A DNA stretch of 64,000 bases from Phycisphaerales bacterium (GTDB taxonomy: Bacteria; Planctomycetota; Phycisphaerae; Phycisphaerales; UBA1924). Positions 44,764 through 52,850 of the stretch are shown in pieces (within the stretch, counting starts at the first letter, position 1; each line of letters begins with the position of its first letter). Both the position numbers and the translations under genes were made by a program. The notes under the pieces are model-generated. The model ran no database searches. It was given only the letters and a program-made list of their open reading frames with translations, and had not been told where the DNA came from. The stretch spans positions 1 to 64,000 of the forward strand of contig JADLFW010000028.1 of the NCBI GenBank assembly GCA_020849615.1, given 5' to 3'.

Positions 44764-44769
44764 TATACT
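44764..44769 (+). promoter_or_regulatory. preA -10 box
   Basis: TATACT lies 21 bases before the preA ATG, with AAGGA between. No good -35 is visible 16-18 bases upstream, which would fit an activated promoter, perhaps using the inverted repeat at 44648-44684. Confidence 0.45.
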
Positions 44770-44790
44770 GGCGCCCCGAAGGAACCCACC

Positions 44791-45945
44791 ATGCCCGACC
44801 TCAGCATCACCGTCGACGGGCTGCGCCTCCCCAACCCCTTCATCATCGGGTCCGGGCCGCCCGGCACCAACGCCAACGTCATCGCCAAGGCCTTCGATGA
44901 AGGCTGGGGCGCTGTCATCGCCAAGACCATCAGCCTCGACGCCTCCAAGGTCATCAACGTCGCCCCCCGCTACGCCCGCCTCCGGGCCGAATCCGGCGAT
45001 GAAGTCCTCGGCTGGGAGAACATCGAGCTCATCTCCGACCGCCCCTTCGACACCTGGCTCACCGAGTTCAGGCAGCTCAAATCCCGCTACCCGGGCCGCA
45101 TCCTCATCGCCTCCGTCATGGAGGAGTACCGCAGGGAAGCGTGGACCGAGATCATCGACCGCTGCCAGCAGGCCGGCGTCGATGCCTTCGAGCTCAACTT
45201 CTCCTGCCCCCACGGCCTCCCCGAACGCAAGATGGGCTCCGCCATGGGCCAGGACCCCGCCATCCTCGAGGAAGTCTGCGGCTGGGTCAACGCCGCCTCC
45301 AGCATCCCCGTCTGGGCCAAGCTCACCCCCAACATCACCCACATCGAAGACGCCGCCCGCGCCGCCCTCCGGGCCGGCTGCGAAGGCGTCTCCGCCATCA
45401 ACACCATCCTCTCCGTCATGAGCGTCAACCTCGACACCCTCCGCCCCGAACCCACCGTCGAGGGCTACACCGTCCCCGGCGGCTACTCCTGCAAAGCCAT
45501 CCGCCCCATCGCCCTCCGCATGGTCATGGAAACCGCCACCATGATGTACGGACGGGCCGGGCCCGCGGCCCGCTCCGGCGAGTTCGCGGGCCGTTCCATC
45601 TCCGCCATCGGCGGCATCGAATCCGGCGATGATGCCGCCCAGTTCCTCCTCCTGGGCGCCTCCACCGCCCAGGTCTGCACCGGCGTCATGATCCACGGCT
45701 ACAAGCTCATCCACCAGCTCAACGCCTCCCTCCTCAAGTTCATGGAGAAGCACCGCTTCGAGCGCATCGACGACTTTCGCGGCAAGTCCCTCCAGTACTT
45801 CACCACCCACGCCGACCTCGTCCGCCGCCAGGCCGACGCCAAGGCCGCCGAGAAAGCCGCCGCCTCCGGCATGGTCACCAGGGACGCCGCCTGGACCAGC
45901 GATAAGTTCGTCGAACAGTCCCGCGGCCTCATCGCCAACGAGTAG
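44791..45945 (+). CDS. preA: Dihydropyrimidine dehydrogenase catalytic subunit PreA, without ferredoxin domain
   Basis: The product is 384 residues. PreA reduces uracil or thymine to the 5,6-dihydro form with FMN. The dihydroorotate-dehydrogenase-like barrel is complete: LPNPFIIGSGPPGTNANVIA, FELNFSCPHGLPERKMGSAM, VWAKLTPNITHIEDAARAAL, GYSCKAIRPIALRMVMETAT and AQVCTGVMIHGYKLIHQLNA. Two oddities. First, the C-terminal two-cluster ferredoxin domain of E. coli PreA and mammalian DPD is missing: the protein ends TSDKFVEQSRGLIANE. Second, the position of the mammalian active-site Cys (ACGQDP) reads AMGQDP (Met152), to be confirmed by alignment. Electrons may come from the PreT-like protein with its own ferredoxin tail (37523-39265). 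Dihydropyrimidinase follows. Confidence 0.88.
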   Translation: MPDLSITVDGLRLPNPFIIGSGPPGTNANVIAKAFDEGWGAVIAKTISLDASKVINVAPRYARLRAESGDEVLGWENIELISDRPFDTWLTEFRQLKSRYPGRILIASVMEEYRREAWTEIIDRCQQAGVDAFELNFSCPHGLPERKMGSAMGQDPAILEEVCGWVNAASSIPVWAKLTPNITHIEDAARAALRAGCEGVSAINTILSVMSVNLDTLRPEPTVEGYTVPGGYSCKAIRPIALRMVMETATMMYGRAGPAARSGEFAGRSISAIGGIESGDDAAQFLLLGASTAQVCTGVMIHGYKLIHQLNASLLKFMEKHRFERIDDFRGKSLQYFTTHADLVRRQADAKAAEKAAASGMVTRDAAWTSDKFVEQSRGLIANE

Positions 45946-45954
45946 GACAGCGAG

Positions 45955-46036
45955 CCACGGATCAACACGGATCGACACCGATCCGACCGCTCATCCGCGG
46001 CCCATCGGATCCGTGCCCATCCGTGTTCATCCGTGG
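45955..46036. repeat. 30-bp imperfect inverted repeat between preA and the dihydropyrimidinase gene
   Basis: The left arm (45955-45984) and the complement of the right arm (46007-46036) agree at about 26 of 30 bases. The arms are built from repeated (C)CACGGAT(N)AACACGGAT units, separated by 22 bases. CCACGGATxAACACGGAT motifs are known as dispersed intergenic repeats in diverse bacteria. Here it could form a strong mRNA hairpin inside the operon, ending 13 bases before the next ATG. Confidence 0.8.
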
Positions 46037-46049
46037 CCAGGAGCTCTTC

Positions 46050-47426
46050 ATGCCACTCCTCATCAAGAACGGCCGCATCATCACCGCCACCGATGACTAC
46101 CACGCCGACCTCTACTGCGCGGGCCCGGTCATCACCCGCATCGACGCCGCCATCGACCCCGACTCCTGCGCCCCCGGCGCCAAGGTCATCGACGCCGCCG
46201 GCAAGTACATCTTCCCCGGCTTCATCGACCCCCACGTCCACATCTACCTCCCCTTCATGGGCACCTACGCCAAGGACACCTGGGAAACCGCCTCCCGCGC
46301 CGCCCTCGTCGGCGGCACCACCTCCCTCATCGAGATGATCTGCCCCGCCAAGACCGATGAGCCCCTCGCCGCTTTCGAGACCTGGCTCTCTAAGGCCAAG
46401 GGCGTCTCCGCCTGCGACTACTCCTTCCACATGGGCGTCACGCGCTACGACGACCTCGCCGAGCAACAGCTCCGCGACATCGTCAAGCGCGGCATCCGCT
46501 CCTTCAAAGTCTTCCTCGCCTACAAGGGCGCCCTCGGCGTCGATGACCGCGAGCTCTACCACACCCTGAAACTCGCCAAGGAGCTCGGCGTCATCGTCAC
46601 CGCCCACTGCGAGAACGAAACCCTCGTCGCCGAGCGCCAGGCCGAGCTCCTCGCCGCCGGCAAGACCGGGCCGGAGTGGCACGAACCCTCCCGCCCCGTC
46701 CGCGTCGAAGCCGAAGGCGTCCACCACCTCCTGTCATTCGCCGAGCTCACGGGCGCTGAGGTCTACATCGTCCACACCTCCTGCGATGAGGCCGTCAACG
46801 AAGCCCTCCGCGGCATCTCCCGCGGCGTCCGGGCCAGCATCGAAGTCGTCCTCCCCCACCTCATCCTCGACAAGACCTCCGCCGAAAAACCGGGCTTCGA
46901 GGGCGCCAAGTACATCATGTCCCCACCCCTCCGCGATCGCCACCAGCAGGACCGCATGTGGAGCCACCTCCGCTCGCGCGCGGTCGCCACCGTCGCCACC
47001 GACCACGCCCCCTTCGACTTCGAGACCCAGAAGACAATGGGCCGCGATGCCTTCACCAAGATCCCCAACGGCATCCCCTCCGTCGAAGACCGCATCAACC
47101 TCCTCTACACCCACGGCGTCTGCACGGGCCGGATCGACCTCCACACCTTCGTCGACGCCGCCAGCTCCCGCGCCGCCCGCATCTTCGGCCTCAAGGGCAA
47201 AGGCACAATCGCCGTCGGCGCCGATGCCGACCTCGTCATCTACGACCCCGCTTTCCGCGGAAAGATCTCCGCCAGGACCCACCACATGGCCACCGACTAC
47301 AGCGCCTTCGAAGGCTGGGAAATCAAGGGCCGCCCCAGCGCCGTCACCGTCCGCGGCGTCATCATGGCCCGCGATGGTCAGTTCGTCGGGCCGCCGGGCC
47401 ACGGCCGCCTCATCCCCCGCGAATGA
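46050..47426 (+). CDS. hydA: Dihydropyrimidinase / D-hydantoinase
   Basis: This 458-residue amidohydrolase opens the ring of dihydrouracil or dihydrothymine to N-carbamoyl-beta-amino acids. The ATG has CAGGAG upstream. Features: the metal motif GFIDPHVHIYLPFM, the carboxylated Lys in RSFKVFLAYKGAL, the metal His in VIVTAHCENET and VYIVHTSCDEAV, and the Asp ligand in VATVATDHAPFDFETQK. The C-terminus has GTIAVGADADLVIYDP. The adjacent preA gives steps one and two of reductive pyrimidine breakdown. Confidence 0.92.
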   Translation: MPLLIKNGRIITATDDYHADLYCAGPVITRIDAAIDPDSCAPGAKVIDAAGKYIFPGFIDPHVHIYLPFMGTYAKDTWETASRAALVGGTTSLIEMICPAKTDEPLAAFETWLSKAKGVSACDYSFHMGVTRYDDLAEQQLRDIVKRGIRSFKVFLAYKGALGVDDRELYHTLKLAKELGVIVTAHCENETLVAERQAELLAAGKTGPEWHEPSRPVRVEAEGVHHLLSFAELTGAEVYIVHTSCDEAVNEALRGISRGVRASIEVVLPHLILDKTSAEKPGFEGAKYIMSPPLRDRHQQDRMWSHLRSRAVATVATDHAPFDFETQKTMGRDAFTKIPNGIPSVEDRINLLYTHGVCTGRIDLHTFVDAASSRAARIFGLKGKGTIAVGADADLVIYDPAFRGKISARTHHMATDYSAFEGWEIKGRPSAVTVRGVIMARDGQFVGPPGHGRLIPRE

Positions 47427-47508
47427 CCACGCCCGCTCCCATCGCGATGATCCAACCAGCCCGAACCCCAAGCGCGGGCCTCACGCCCATGACATGGCTG
47501 ACACACAC

Positions 47509-48516
47509 ATGACACGCACCACGCGCACAACTCAACCGCTCCGAGCCCTCTCCGCCATGCTGCTGGCCATCGCCTGTTTCGCGTTCCTGGTTTCCTGCGA
47601 CACCCCGCGCACTCCACCCCAAACCGACCAGCCCCGCACCCACACCGCGCCCGAAGCTCCCGATCTCTCCATCATGTCCTTCAACATCCGCTACGGCACC
47701 GCCGATGACGGGCCAGACCGCTGGGAAGCCCGCCGCCGGCTCCTCTTCGACGTCATCGCCTCCCACAACCCCGACATCGCCGGGCTGCAGGAAGCCCTCC
47801 GCTTCCAGCTCGATGAAATCCGCGCAGCGCTCCCCCAGTACGCCGAAGTCGGCGTCGGACGCGATGACGGCGCCGCCAAGGGCGAGTACGCCGCCATCCT
47901 CTACCGCTCCGACCGCTTCGACCTCGCCGACAGCGGCACGTTCTGGTTCAGCGACACCCCCGATGTCCCCGGCTCGAAGCACTGGGGCAACAGCATCACC
48001 CGCATCTGCTCCTGGGCCCGCCTGCTGGAGCGCAGCCCCGGCTCACCAGCCCGCGGGCTCTACATCTTCAACCTCCACCTCGACCACCAGTCCGAGCCCT
48101 CCCGCCAGCGCTCCGCCGAGCTCCTCGCCGCCCGCGTCCTGGCGCGGGCCCATCCCGAAGACCCCGTCATCATCACCGGCGATTTCAACTGCGGCGAGCA
48201 GAGCCCCGCGATCCGCTTCCTGACCGGGCGCTCACGCGCCACGGCCCAGGACAGCGCCGCCTCCCCGCCCGCCGGATGGCCGGGCCTGCTCGATACCTTC
48301 CGCGCTGCCCACCCCGCCGACCCCGAGCCCGCCACCTTCACCGCCTTCAAGCCCGGCACGCCCCGCGATGGCCCCAAGATCGACTACATCCTCATCTCGC
48401 CCGCCGCGTTCACGGTGATCGACGCCGCCATCGACCGCACCACGCTCGATGGCCGCCTGCCCTCGGACCACTACCCCGTGACCGCCCATCTCCGGTACCC
48501 GGGCACGCAGCCCTGA
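47509..48516 (+). CDS. Lipoprotein endonuclease/exonuclease/phosphatase-family enzyme
   Basis: The product is 335 residues from ATG 47509 (ATG 47494 would add five residues). A lipobox is present at the end of the signal sequence, LAIACFAFLVSC|D, so it is probably a membrane-anchored lipoprotein. The EEP fold is clear: LSIMSFNIRYGTADDGPDRW, PDIAGLQEALRFQLDEI (catalytic Glu), LYIFNLHLDHQSEPSR, VIITGDFNCGEQSPAI, PKIDYILIS and LPSDHYPVTAHL (catalytic Asp-His). The substrate could be nucleic acid, phospholipid or inositol phosphate. An external nuclease would suit a nucleobase-scavenging locus, but that is inference. Confidence 0.85.
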   Translation: MTRTTRTTQPLRALSAMLLAIACFAFLVSCDTPRTPPQTDQPRTHTAPEAPDLSIMSFNIRYGTADDGPDRWEARRRLLFDVIASHNPDIAGLQEALRFQLDEIRAALPQYAEVGVGRDDGAAKGEYAAILYRSDRFDLADSGTFWFSDTPDVPGSKHWGNSITRICSWARLLERSPGSPARGLYIFNLHLDHQSEPSRQRSAELLAARVLARAHPEDPVIITGDFNCGEQSPAIRFLTGRSRATAQDSAASPPAGWPGLLDTFRAAHPADPEPATFTAFKPGTPRDGPKIDYILISPAAFTVIDAAIDRTTLDGRLPSDHYPVTAHLRYPGTQP

Positions 48517-48626
48517 CGCCGAACCCCGAAACAGCGTTCCCCCTCGCTTCACCCCGGGTTCACCCTCCCTTCACGGGCCGCCCGCACCGGCCCGTAGCCC
48601 CGCGCCCGGCGGGAAAGGAGATCGTG

Positions 48627-48974
48627 ATGCCCGCGACCGAACTGGTTTCCGAACTCGAAAAATGCGCCCACATCTGCCACGAATGCGAGGATGCCTGCCT
48701 CGGCCTCATCCCCCACGGCCTCGCCCGCGGCGGCGCCCATGCCGGCGATGAGCACATCGGCATGCTCATCGACTGCGCTGTCATCTGCAACGCCAGCCAC
48801 AGCTTCCTCCACCGGCGCTCGCTCATGCACCGCGAGACCTGCCGGGCCTGCGCGGCGATCTGCGAAGCCTGCGCCGAGGACTGCGAACGCATCGCCCACG
48901 GCGATGCCCTCATGACCCGCTGCGCCGAAGCCTGCCGCCGCTGCGCCGAGTCCTGCCGCCGCATGTCCTCCTGA
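48627..48974 (+). CDS. Four-helix-bundle copper-binding protein (Csp/DUF326 type)
   Basis: The product is 115 residues from ATG 48627, with AAAGGAG 6 bases upstream. It contains 15 cysteines in helical CxxxC/CxxC spacing: KCAHICHECEDACLGL, LIDCAVICNASHSFLH, ETCRACAAICEACAEDCERI and MTRCAEACRRCAESCRRM. This is the layout of copper storage proteins that line the core of a four-helix bundle with Cys to hold Cu(I). No signal peptide is present, so it would be cytosolic (Csp3-like). No copper pump or regulator is nearby. Confidence 0.9.
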   Translation: MPATELVSELEKCAHICHECEDACLGLIPHGLARGGAHAGDEHIGMLIDCAVICNASHSFLHRRSLMHRETCRACAAICEACAEDCERIAHGDALMTRCAEACRRCAESCRRMSS

Positions 48975-48997
48975 CACCCGCTCCCCCACCCACACAG

Positions 48998-50392
48998 CTA
49001 CCGCTGCTCGCTCAGCGCGATGTCCAGCACCCGGCACGCGAAGTCGCAGTCCTCCCGCGTGATGCACATCGGCGGCTTGATCCGCAGCACGTTCCCGTTC
49101 AGCCCGCCCTTGCCCACCAGCACCCCCATCTCCCGGCACCGCTCGAACACCGCCGCACACTTCGCCCCCGACGCCGCCTTCGACTTCTGATCCTCCACGA
49201 TCTCCACCCCCAGCATCAGCCCCCGCCCGCGCACATCCCCCACGATCGCGTGCCGCTTCTGCAGGTCCCGTAGCCCCTCCATCAGGTACGCCCCGATCTC
49301 CTTGGCCCGGCGCTGAATTCCCTCCTCCAAAATCACCTCCAGCGTCGCCAGCCCCTGCGCCATGCTCACCGGGTTGCCCCCGTACGTGTTGAAGTGCAGC
49401 CGCTTCGTCATCGCCTGCGCCACCTCCGCCCGCGCCACGCAGCACCCCAGCGGCGCCCCGTTGCCGATCCCCTTCGCCATCGTCACAATATCCGGCACGA
49501 CGCCGGGCCCGCCCACCGATTCAAACCCCCAGAACGCATCCCCCGTCCGCCCGAACCCCGTCTGCACCTCATCCGAGATGCACAACCCCCCCGCCGCCCG
49601 CACGTGCTGGTACACCGCCTTCAGATACCCCGGCGGCAGCTCGATCGCCCCGCCCACCCCCAGGATCGGCTCCGCGATGAACGCCGCGATCTGCCCCGAT
49701 GTCGCTGACCGGATCAGGTCCAGCACATCCTCCGCGTACTTCACCCCCGCATCCGCATCGCCGTACCCCCACGGCCCGCGATAGCGGTCCGGCAGCCGCG
49801 CATGGTGCACCCCGAACCCGTGCGGGATCGGCTGCTTCCACGTGTGCAGCGCCGACAGCCCCATCGTGAAGCTCGACATCCCGTGATACGCGTTCCGCAG
49901 CGCGATCACATCGAACACCCCCGTCCTGCACCTCGCCATCATCACCGCCAGGTCGTTCGCCTCCCCACCCGAGTTCGTGAAGTAGCACACCCCCGTATCC
50001 AGCCCCGACCCCTTCGGGAACGTCCCGATCAGCTTCTTGCCGAACTGCGCGATCTTGGGGTGCAGGTAGATCGTCGTCGTGTGCTGCAGCCGCTCGTTCT
50101 GCTCCCGCACCGCCTCCAGCACCTTCGGATGACAGTGCCCCACCGACACCGTCACAATCCCCGCGAACAGGTCCAGGTACCGCCGCCCCCGCTCATCGAA
50201 CAGCCACTGCATGTGCCCCTGCACGATCATCAGCGGGTCCTTGTAATACGTCACCAGCGCCGGCGTCAGGAACTCCCGCCGCATCGCCAGCACCTCCTCC
50301 CGCGTCGGCCCGGTGTACGGCGCGGGCCTGAAGGTCGTCGCCGGCATGGTGGGGGCGGAAGTGGTTGCCGCAACCGGATTCATCGTCGTCAT
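48998..50392 (-). CDS. Class-III omega-aminotransferase (AGXT2-like)
   Basis: This 464-residue PLP enzyme has the family text LFDERGRRYLDLFAGIVTVS, YFTNSGGEANDLAVMMARCR, ALRNAYHGMSSFTMG, AAFIAEPILGVGGAIELPPG, CISDEVQTGFGRTGDAFWGF, and the PLP-binding lysine in VPDIVTMAKGIGNGAPLGCC. It is most similar in style to mammalian AGXT2 (alanine-glyoxylate / beta-aminoisobutyrate-pyruvate aminotransferase). In this locus it would convert beta-alanine or beta-aminoisobutyrate to (methyl)malonate semialdehyde. An unnamed 218-base gap upstream has no clear promoter. Confidence 0.88.
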   Translation of the reverse strand: MTTMNPVAATTSAPTMPATTFRPAPYTGPTREEVLAMRREFLTPALVTYYKDPLMIVQGHMQWLFDERGRRYLDLFAGIVTVSVGHCHPKVLEAVREQNERLQHTTTIYLHPKIAQFGKKLIGTFPKGSGLDTGVCYFTNSGGEANDLAVMMARCRTGVFDVIALRNAYHGMSSFTMGLSALHTWKQPIPHGFGVHHARLPDRYRGPWGYGDADAGVKYAEDVLDLIRSATSGQIAAFIAEPILGVGGAIELPPGYLKAVYQHVRAAGGLCISDEVQTGFGRTGDAFWGFESVGGPGVVPDIVTMAKGIGNGAPLGCCVARAEVAQAMTKRLHFNTYGGNPVSMAQGLATLEVILEEGIQRRAKEIGAYLMEGLRDLQKRHAIVGDVRGRGLMLGVEIVEDQKSKAASGAKCAAVFERCREMGVLVGKGGLNGNVLRIKPPMCITREDCDFACRVLDIALSEQR

Positions 50393-50610
50393 GCTGTCCC
50401 TTTCACCGGCCCGGGCCGGAGTCCATCCTCTCGGGGGCGCGCCTCTCCGAAGCGTTCGCCTGCTCCTGACCGAACCGCGAGCGTCAGCGAGCGGGCCGAC
50501 ACCACCCGCGCCCCCCGGCGACCGTCAGGGAGCCGCCGATCGCCCCTCCTCGCCACCGACGTCGATCCTTATCCCGCATCCCGCGCCTCCCGCCCGGGGG
50601 CCTCGCGAGT

Positions 50611-51345
50611 CTACTTCACCGGCGCAACGAACTTCTCATCCGCGATATCCCCATCAAACACCGGCGTGATCGAGATCGTTGTCGTGGAGACAAACTTCTC
50701 ACCCGCCGCGCCATCCCGCAACTTCGCCGGGTCAATCTCTTGCACCGTGCGGATGCGGCGGATCGCGAGTGATGCATCAAGCCACAGCGTGACGGCGCCG
50801 CCCACGGCGTTTTGCCCCGTAATGACCGAGCAGCGCACACCATCGATGGTCTCCGGCGACTGCTCGGCGATTCCCTTCAGACTGGAAGGCCGCCCGCCCC
50901 ACCCGATATCGGGCAGCAGCAGCGGCATCACCGCCATCGTTGCGCCGCCGGAGATCCCCGTCGGCGCCGCCAGCGCCGACCCGATCGAGTCCGTCTCCTT
51001 CGGCAGATCGTTGTGCAGCGTCCACGAGGACTTGAAGCTCTTCTGGTCCGCCGACCACACGACGAACCGGTGGTCCTGCTTCCCGCCCGGCTGCACGCTG
51101 TGCCGGAACTGCCAAAGAAAGCGGCCCCCGCGCTCGAAGGCCGTCGAGAACGACTTCATGTCCTTGACGGGCCGGCCCGCCGCCGTGAACTCCGTCGTGA
51201 CCTCGCCGCTGTCCTCGTACGTCTTCGCCTCCGCGTACCTCGCCTCGCACTTCTTCAGCACCTCCGCCGCCGAAGCCGGCGGCGACCCCGCCCACCCCGC
51301 ACCGGGAAACAACGCCGCCACCATCACGCAAGCACCGATGTGCAT
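50611..51345 (-). CDS. Exported LolA/DUF2092-like protein
   Basis: This 244-residue protein has a signal peptide (MHIGACVMVAALFPGAGWAG). The body resembles LolA/LolB-type half-barrels found in planctomycetes: CEARYAEAKTYEDSGEVTTE, KSFSTAFERGGRFLWQFRHS, SVITGQNAVGGAVTLWLDAS and LAIRRIRTVQEIDPAKLRDG. The SxxYxDSGEV and LWIDxxxxLIRR-like phrases match the 'outer-membrane lipoprotein-sorting'/DUF2092 pattern. Function unknown; periplasmic by signal. It stands alone, 30 bases upstream of the cupin gene end. Confidence 0.65.
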   Translation of the reverse strand: MHIGACVMVAALFPGAGWAGSPPASAAEVLKKCEARYAEAKTYEDSGEVTTEFTAAGRPVKDMKSFSTAFERGGRFLWQFRHSVQPGGKQDHRFVVWSADQKSFKSSWTLHNDLPKETDSIGSALAAPTGISGGATMAVMPLLLPDIGWGGRPSSLKGIAEQSPETIDGVRCSVITGQNAVGGAVTLWLDASLAIRRIRTVQEIDPAKLRDGAAGEKFVSTTTISITPVFDGDIADEKFVAPVK

Positions 51346-51375
51346 CGCTCACTCCTCTCCCAAACCGCATGCCCA

Positions 51376-51840
51376 TTAGCCGGGCGGCACAATCGTCACC
51401 CCGTACCGCGGGCACGCCGCCATCACCGCCTCCATGTGCTCCGGCGTCGGCGCCCCCGCCGCCCCATCCACCACCGGCAGCGACACCTCCATGAACATCT
51501 TCTCCAGCCCCGCCGGCATGATCGTCACCAGCATCTTCGCCGGCCGGGCCGATTCGTTCGCAAACCGGTGCCGCCGCCCCCGCGGCGCGAACACACTCGT
51601 GCCGGGCCCGGCCTTCACCACGCCGTCCTCCACGTGGAAGGTGATCTCCCCCTCCAGCACGTAGAACAGCTCATCCTCGCGCGAATGCACGTGCAGCGGC
51701 GGGCCGCCGCCGGGCGGCACCACCGCCTCGATCACGCACGCCGCCCCGCCCGTCTCCTCCCCCGCAACCAGGATCGAGTACACATCGCCCACCACCGCGA
51801 TCTTCCTCGACCCCGCCGCTTTCCGCATTACCTCTTTCAT
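51376..51840 (-). CDS. Cupin-domain protein
   Basis: The product is 154 residues from ATG 51840 (MKEVMRKAAGSRKIAVVG), preferred over GTG 51852 because GGGAG lies 6 bases upstream. Both cupin motifs are present: GGGPPLHVHSREDELFYVLE (metal ligands His, His, Glu) and PGTSVFAPRGRRHRFAN (last His). A C-terminal extension of about 45 residues is typical of quercetinase-like single-domain cupins. The substrate is unknown. It overlaps no gene but lies only 15 bases after the ureidopropionase stop on the same strand, so it is co-transcribed. Confidence 0.85.
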   Translation of the reverse strand: MKEVMRKAAGSRKIAVVGDVYSILVAGEETGGAACVIEAVVPPGGGPPLHVHSREDELFYVLEGEITFHVEDGVVKAGPGTSVFAPRGRRHRFANESARPAKMLVTIMPAGLEKMFMEVSLPVVDGAAGAPTPEHMEAVMAACPRYGVTIVPPG

Positions 51841-51855
51841 GCACGCTCCCACAGA

Positions 51856-52725
51856 CTAAACCCGCGTGATGCCGGTGTACGTCTCGGGCCGGCGATCCCT
51901 GTAAAACTGCCACACGTTCCGCACCTCCTGGATCATGTCCAGGTCCAGGTCCGCCACCACCACCTCATCCCGGTCCCGCGCTGCCTGCGCGATGATCTGC
52001 CCACGCGGGTTGCAGAAGTACGACTGCCCGTAGAACTCCCCGATGTCCCACGGCTTCTCTGTCCCCACGCGGTTGATCGCGCCCACGTAGTACTGGTTCG
52101 CCACCGCGTGCGCGGGCTGCTCCAGTTTCCACAGGTACTCGCTCAGCCCGGCCACGGTTGCGCTCGGATTGAACACGATCTCCGCGCCGTTGAGCCCCAG
52201 CTCCCGCGCCCCTTCCGGAAAATGCCGGTCGTAGCAGATGTACACCCCGATCCGCCCGGCGCTCGTCTCGAACACCGGGTACCCCCCGTTGCCGGGCGTG
52301 AAGTAGAACTTCTCCCAGAACCCCGGGTGACAGTGCGGAATATGGTGCTTGCGGTACCGCCCCAGATACCGCCCGTGCTCATCGATCACCGCGGCCGTGT
52401 TGTAGTACACGCCCGTCATCTCCTCCTCGTAGATCGGCACGACCAGGATCATCTTGTGCCGCCGGGCCAGGTCCATCATCAGCCGGATCGTCGGCCCGTC
52501 CGGGATCCGCTCCGCCGTCTGGTACCACCTCGTGTGCTGCTCGGCGCAGAAGTACGGGCCGTAGAAGATCTCCTGCAGGCAGCACACCGCCGCCCCCTGC
52601 TCCGCCGCCCTCTGGATCAGCGGCAGGTGCTTCTCGATCATCGCGGCCTTCACCTTCACGAGGTCGGTCTCCCCCGGAAGGGCATTGGAGCACTGGATCA
52701 GCGCAGCGCGGGTGATTCGGGGCAT
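51856..52725 (-). CDS. Beta-ureidopropionase (nitrilase superfamily)
   Basis: The product is 289 residues from ATG 52725. It hydrolyses N-carbamoyl-beta-alanine (or the thymine analogue) to the beta-amino acid, CO2 and ammonia. The catalytic triad regions are present: Glu in VCCLQEIFYGPYFCAEQ, Lys in YRKHHIPHCHPGFWEKFY and Cys in IGVYICYDRHFPEGARE. The stretch AEIVFNPSATVAGLSEYLWK followed by AVANQYYVGAINRVGTE is very close to the mammalian enzyme and separates it from N-carbamoylputrescine amidase. A -10 TACACT ends 6 bases before the ATG. Confidence 0.9.
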   Translation of the reverse strand: MPRITRAALIQCSNALPGETDLVKVKAAMIEKHLPLIQRAAEQGAAVCCLQEIFYGPYFCAEQHTRWYQTAERIPDGPTIRLMMDLARRHKMILVVPIYEEEMTGVYYNTAAVIDEHGRYLGRYRKHHIPHCHPGFWEKFYFTPGNGGYPVFETSAGRIGVYICYDRHFPEGARELGLNGAEIVFNPSATVAGLSEYLWKLEQPAHAVANQYYVGAINRVGTEKPWDIGEFYGQSYFCNPRGQIIAQAARDRDEVVVADLDLDMIQEVRNVWQFYRDRRPETYTGITRV

Positions 52726-52731
52726 GCCGAC

Positions 52732-52737
52732 AGTGTA
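52732..52737 (-). promoter_or_regulatory. -10 box of the ureidopropionase gene (leaderless type)
   Basis: TACACT on the minus strand ends 6 bases before the ATG at 52725, with no Shine-Dalgarno between. The -35 region is poor (TTCCGG at 17 bases). This is the same geometry as imuA and the divergent gene at 52851. Confidence 0.45.
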
Positions 52738-52816
52738 CAGCGCCCCGCCGAAACCCGGAATTCCGCGCGCATCACCGCCTCTGCGCGCAAACTTACGGTC
52801 ATGCGCGCCCAACCCC

Positions 52817-52844
52817 TTGCATCCGCCCTCCACCCCTGTACGTT
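52817..52844 (+). promoter_or_regulatory. Promoter of the 308-residue protein gene (leaderless type)
   Basis: TTGCAT (52817-52822), a 16-base spacer and TACGTT (52839-52844) are followed by exactly 6 bases and the ATG at 52851. Transcription starting at the usual distance would begin at or within two bases of the ATG. Confidence 0.5.
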
Positions 52845-52850
52845 CGCGGC

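Noticed and set aside
51856..52725. N-carbamoylputrescine amidase
   Set aside because: The FNPSATVAGLSEYLWKLE and AINRVGTE text and the pyrimidine gene context favour beta-ureidopropionase.
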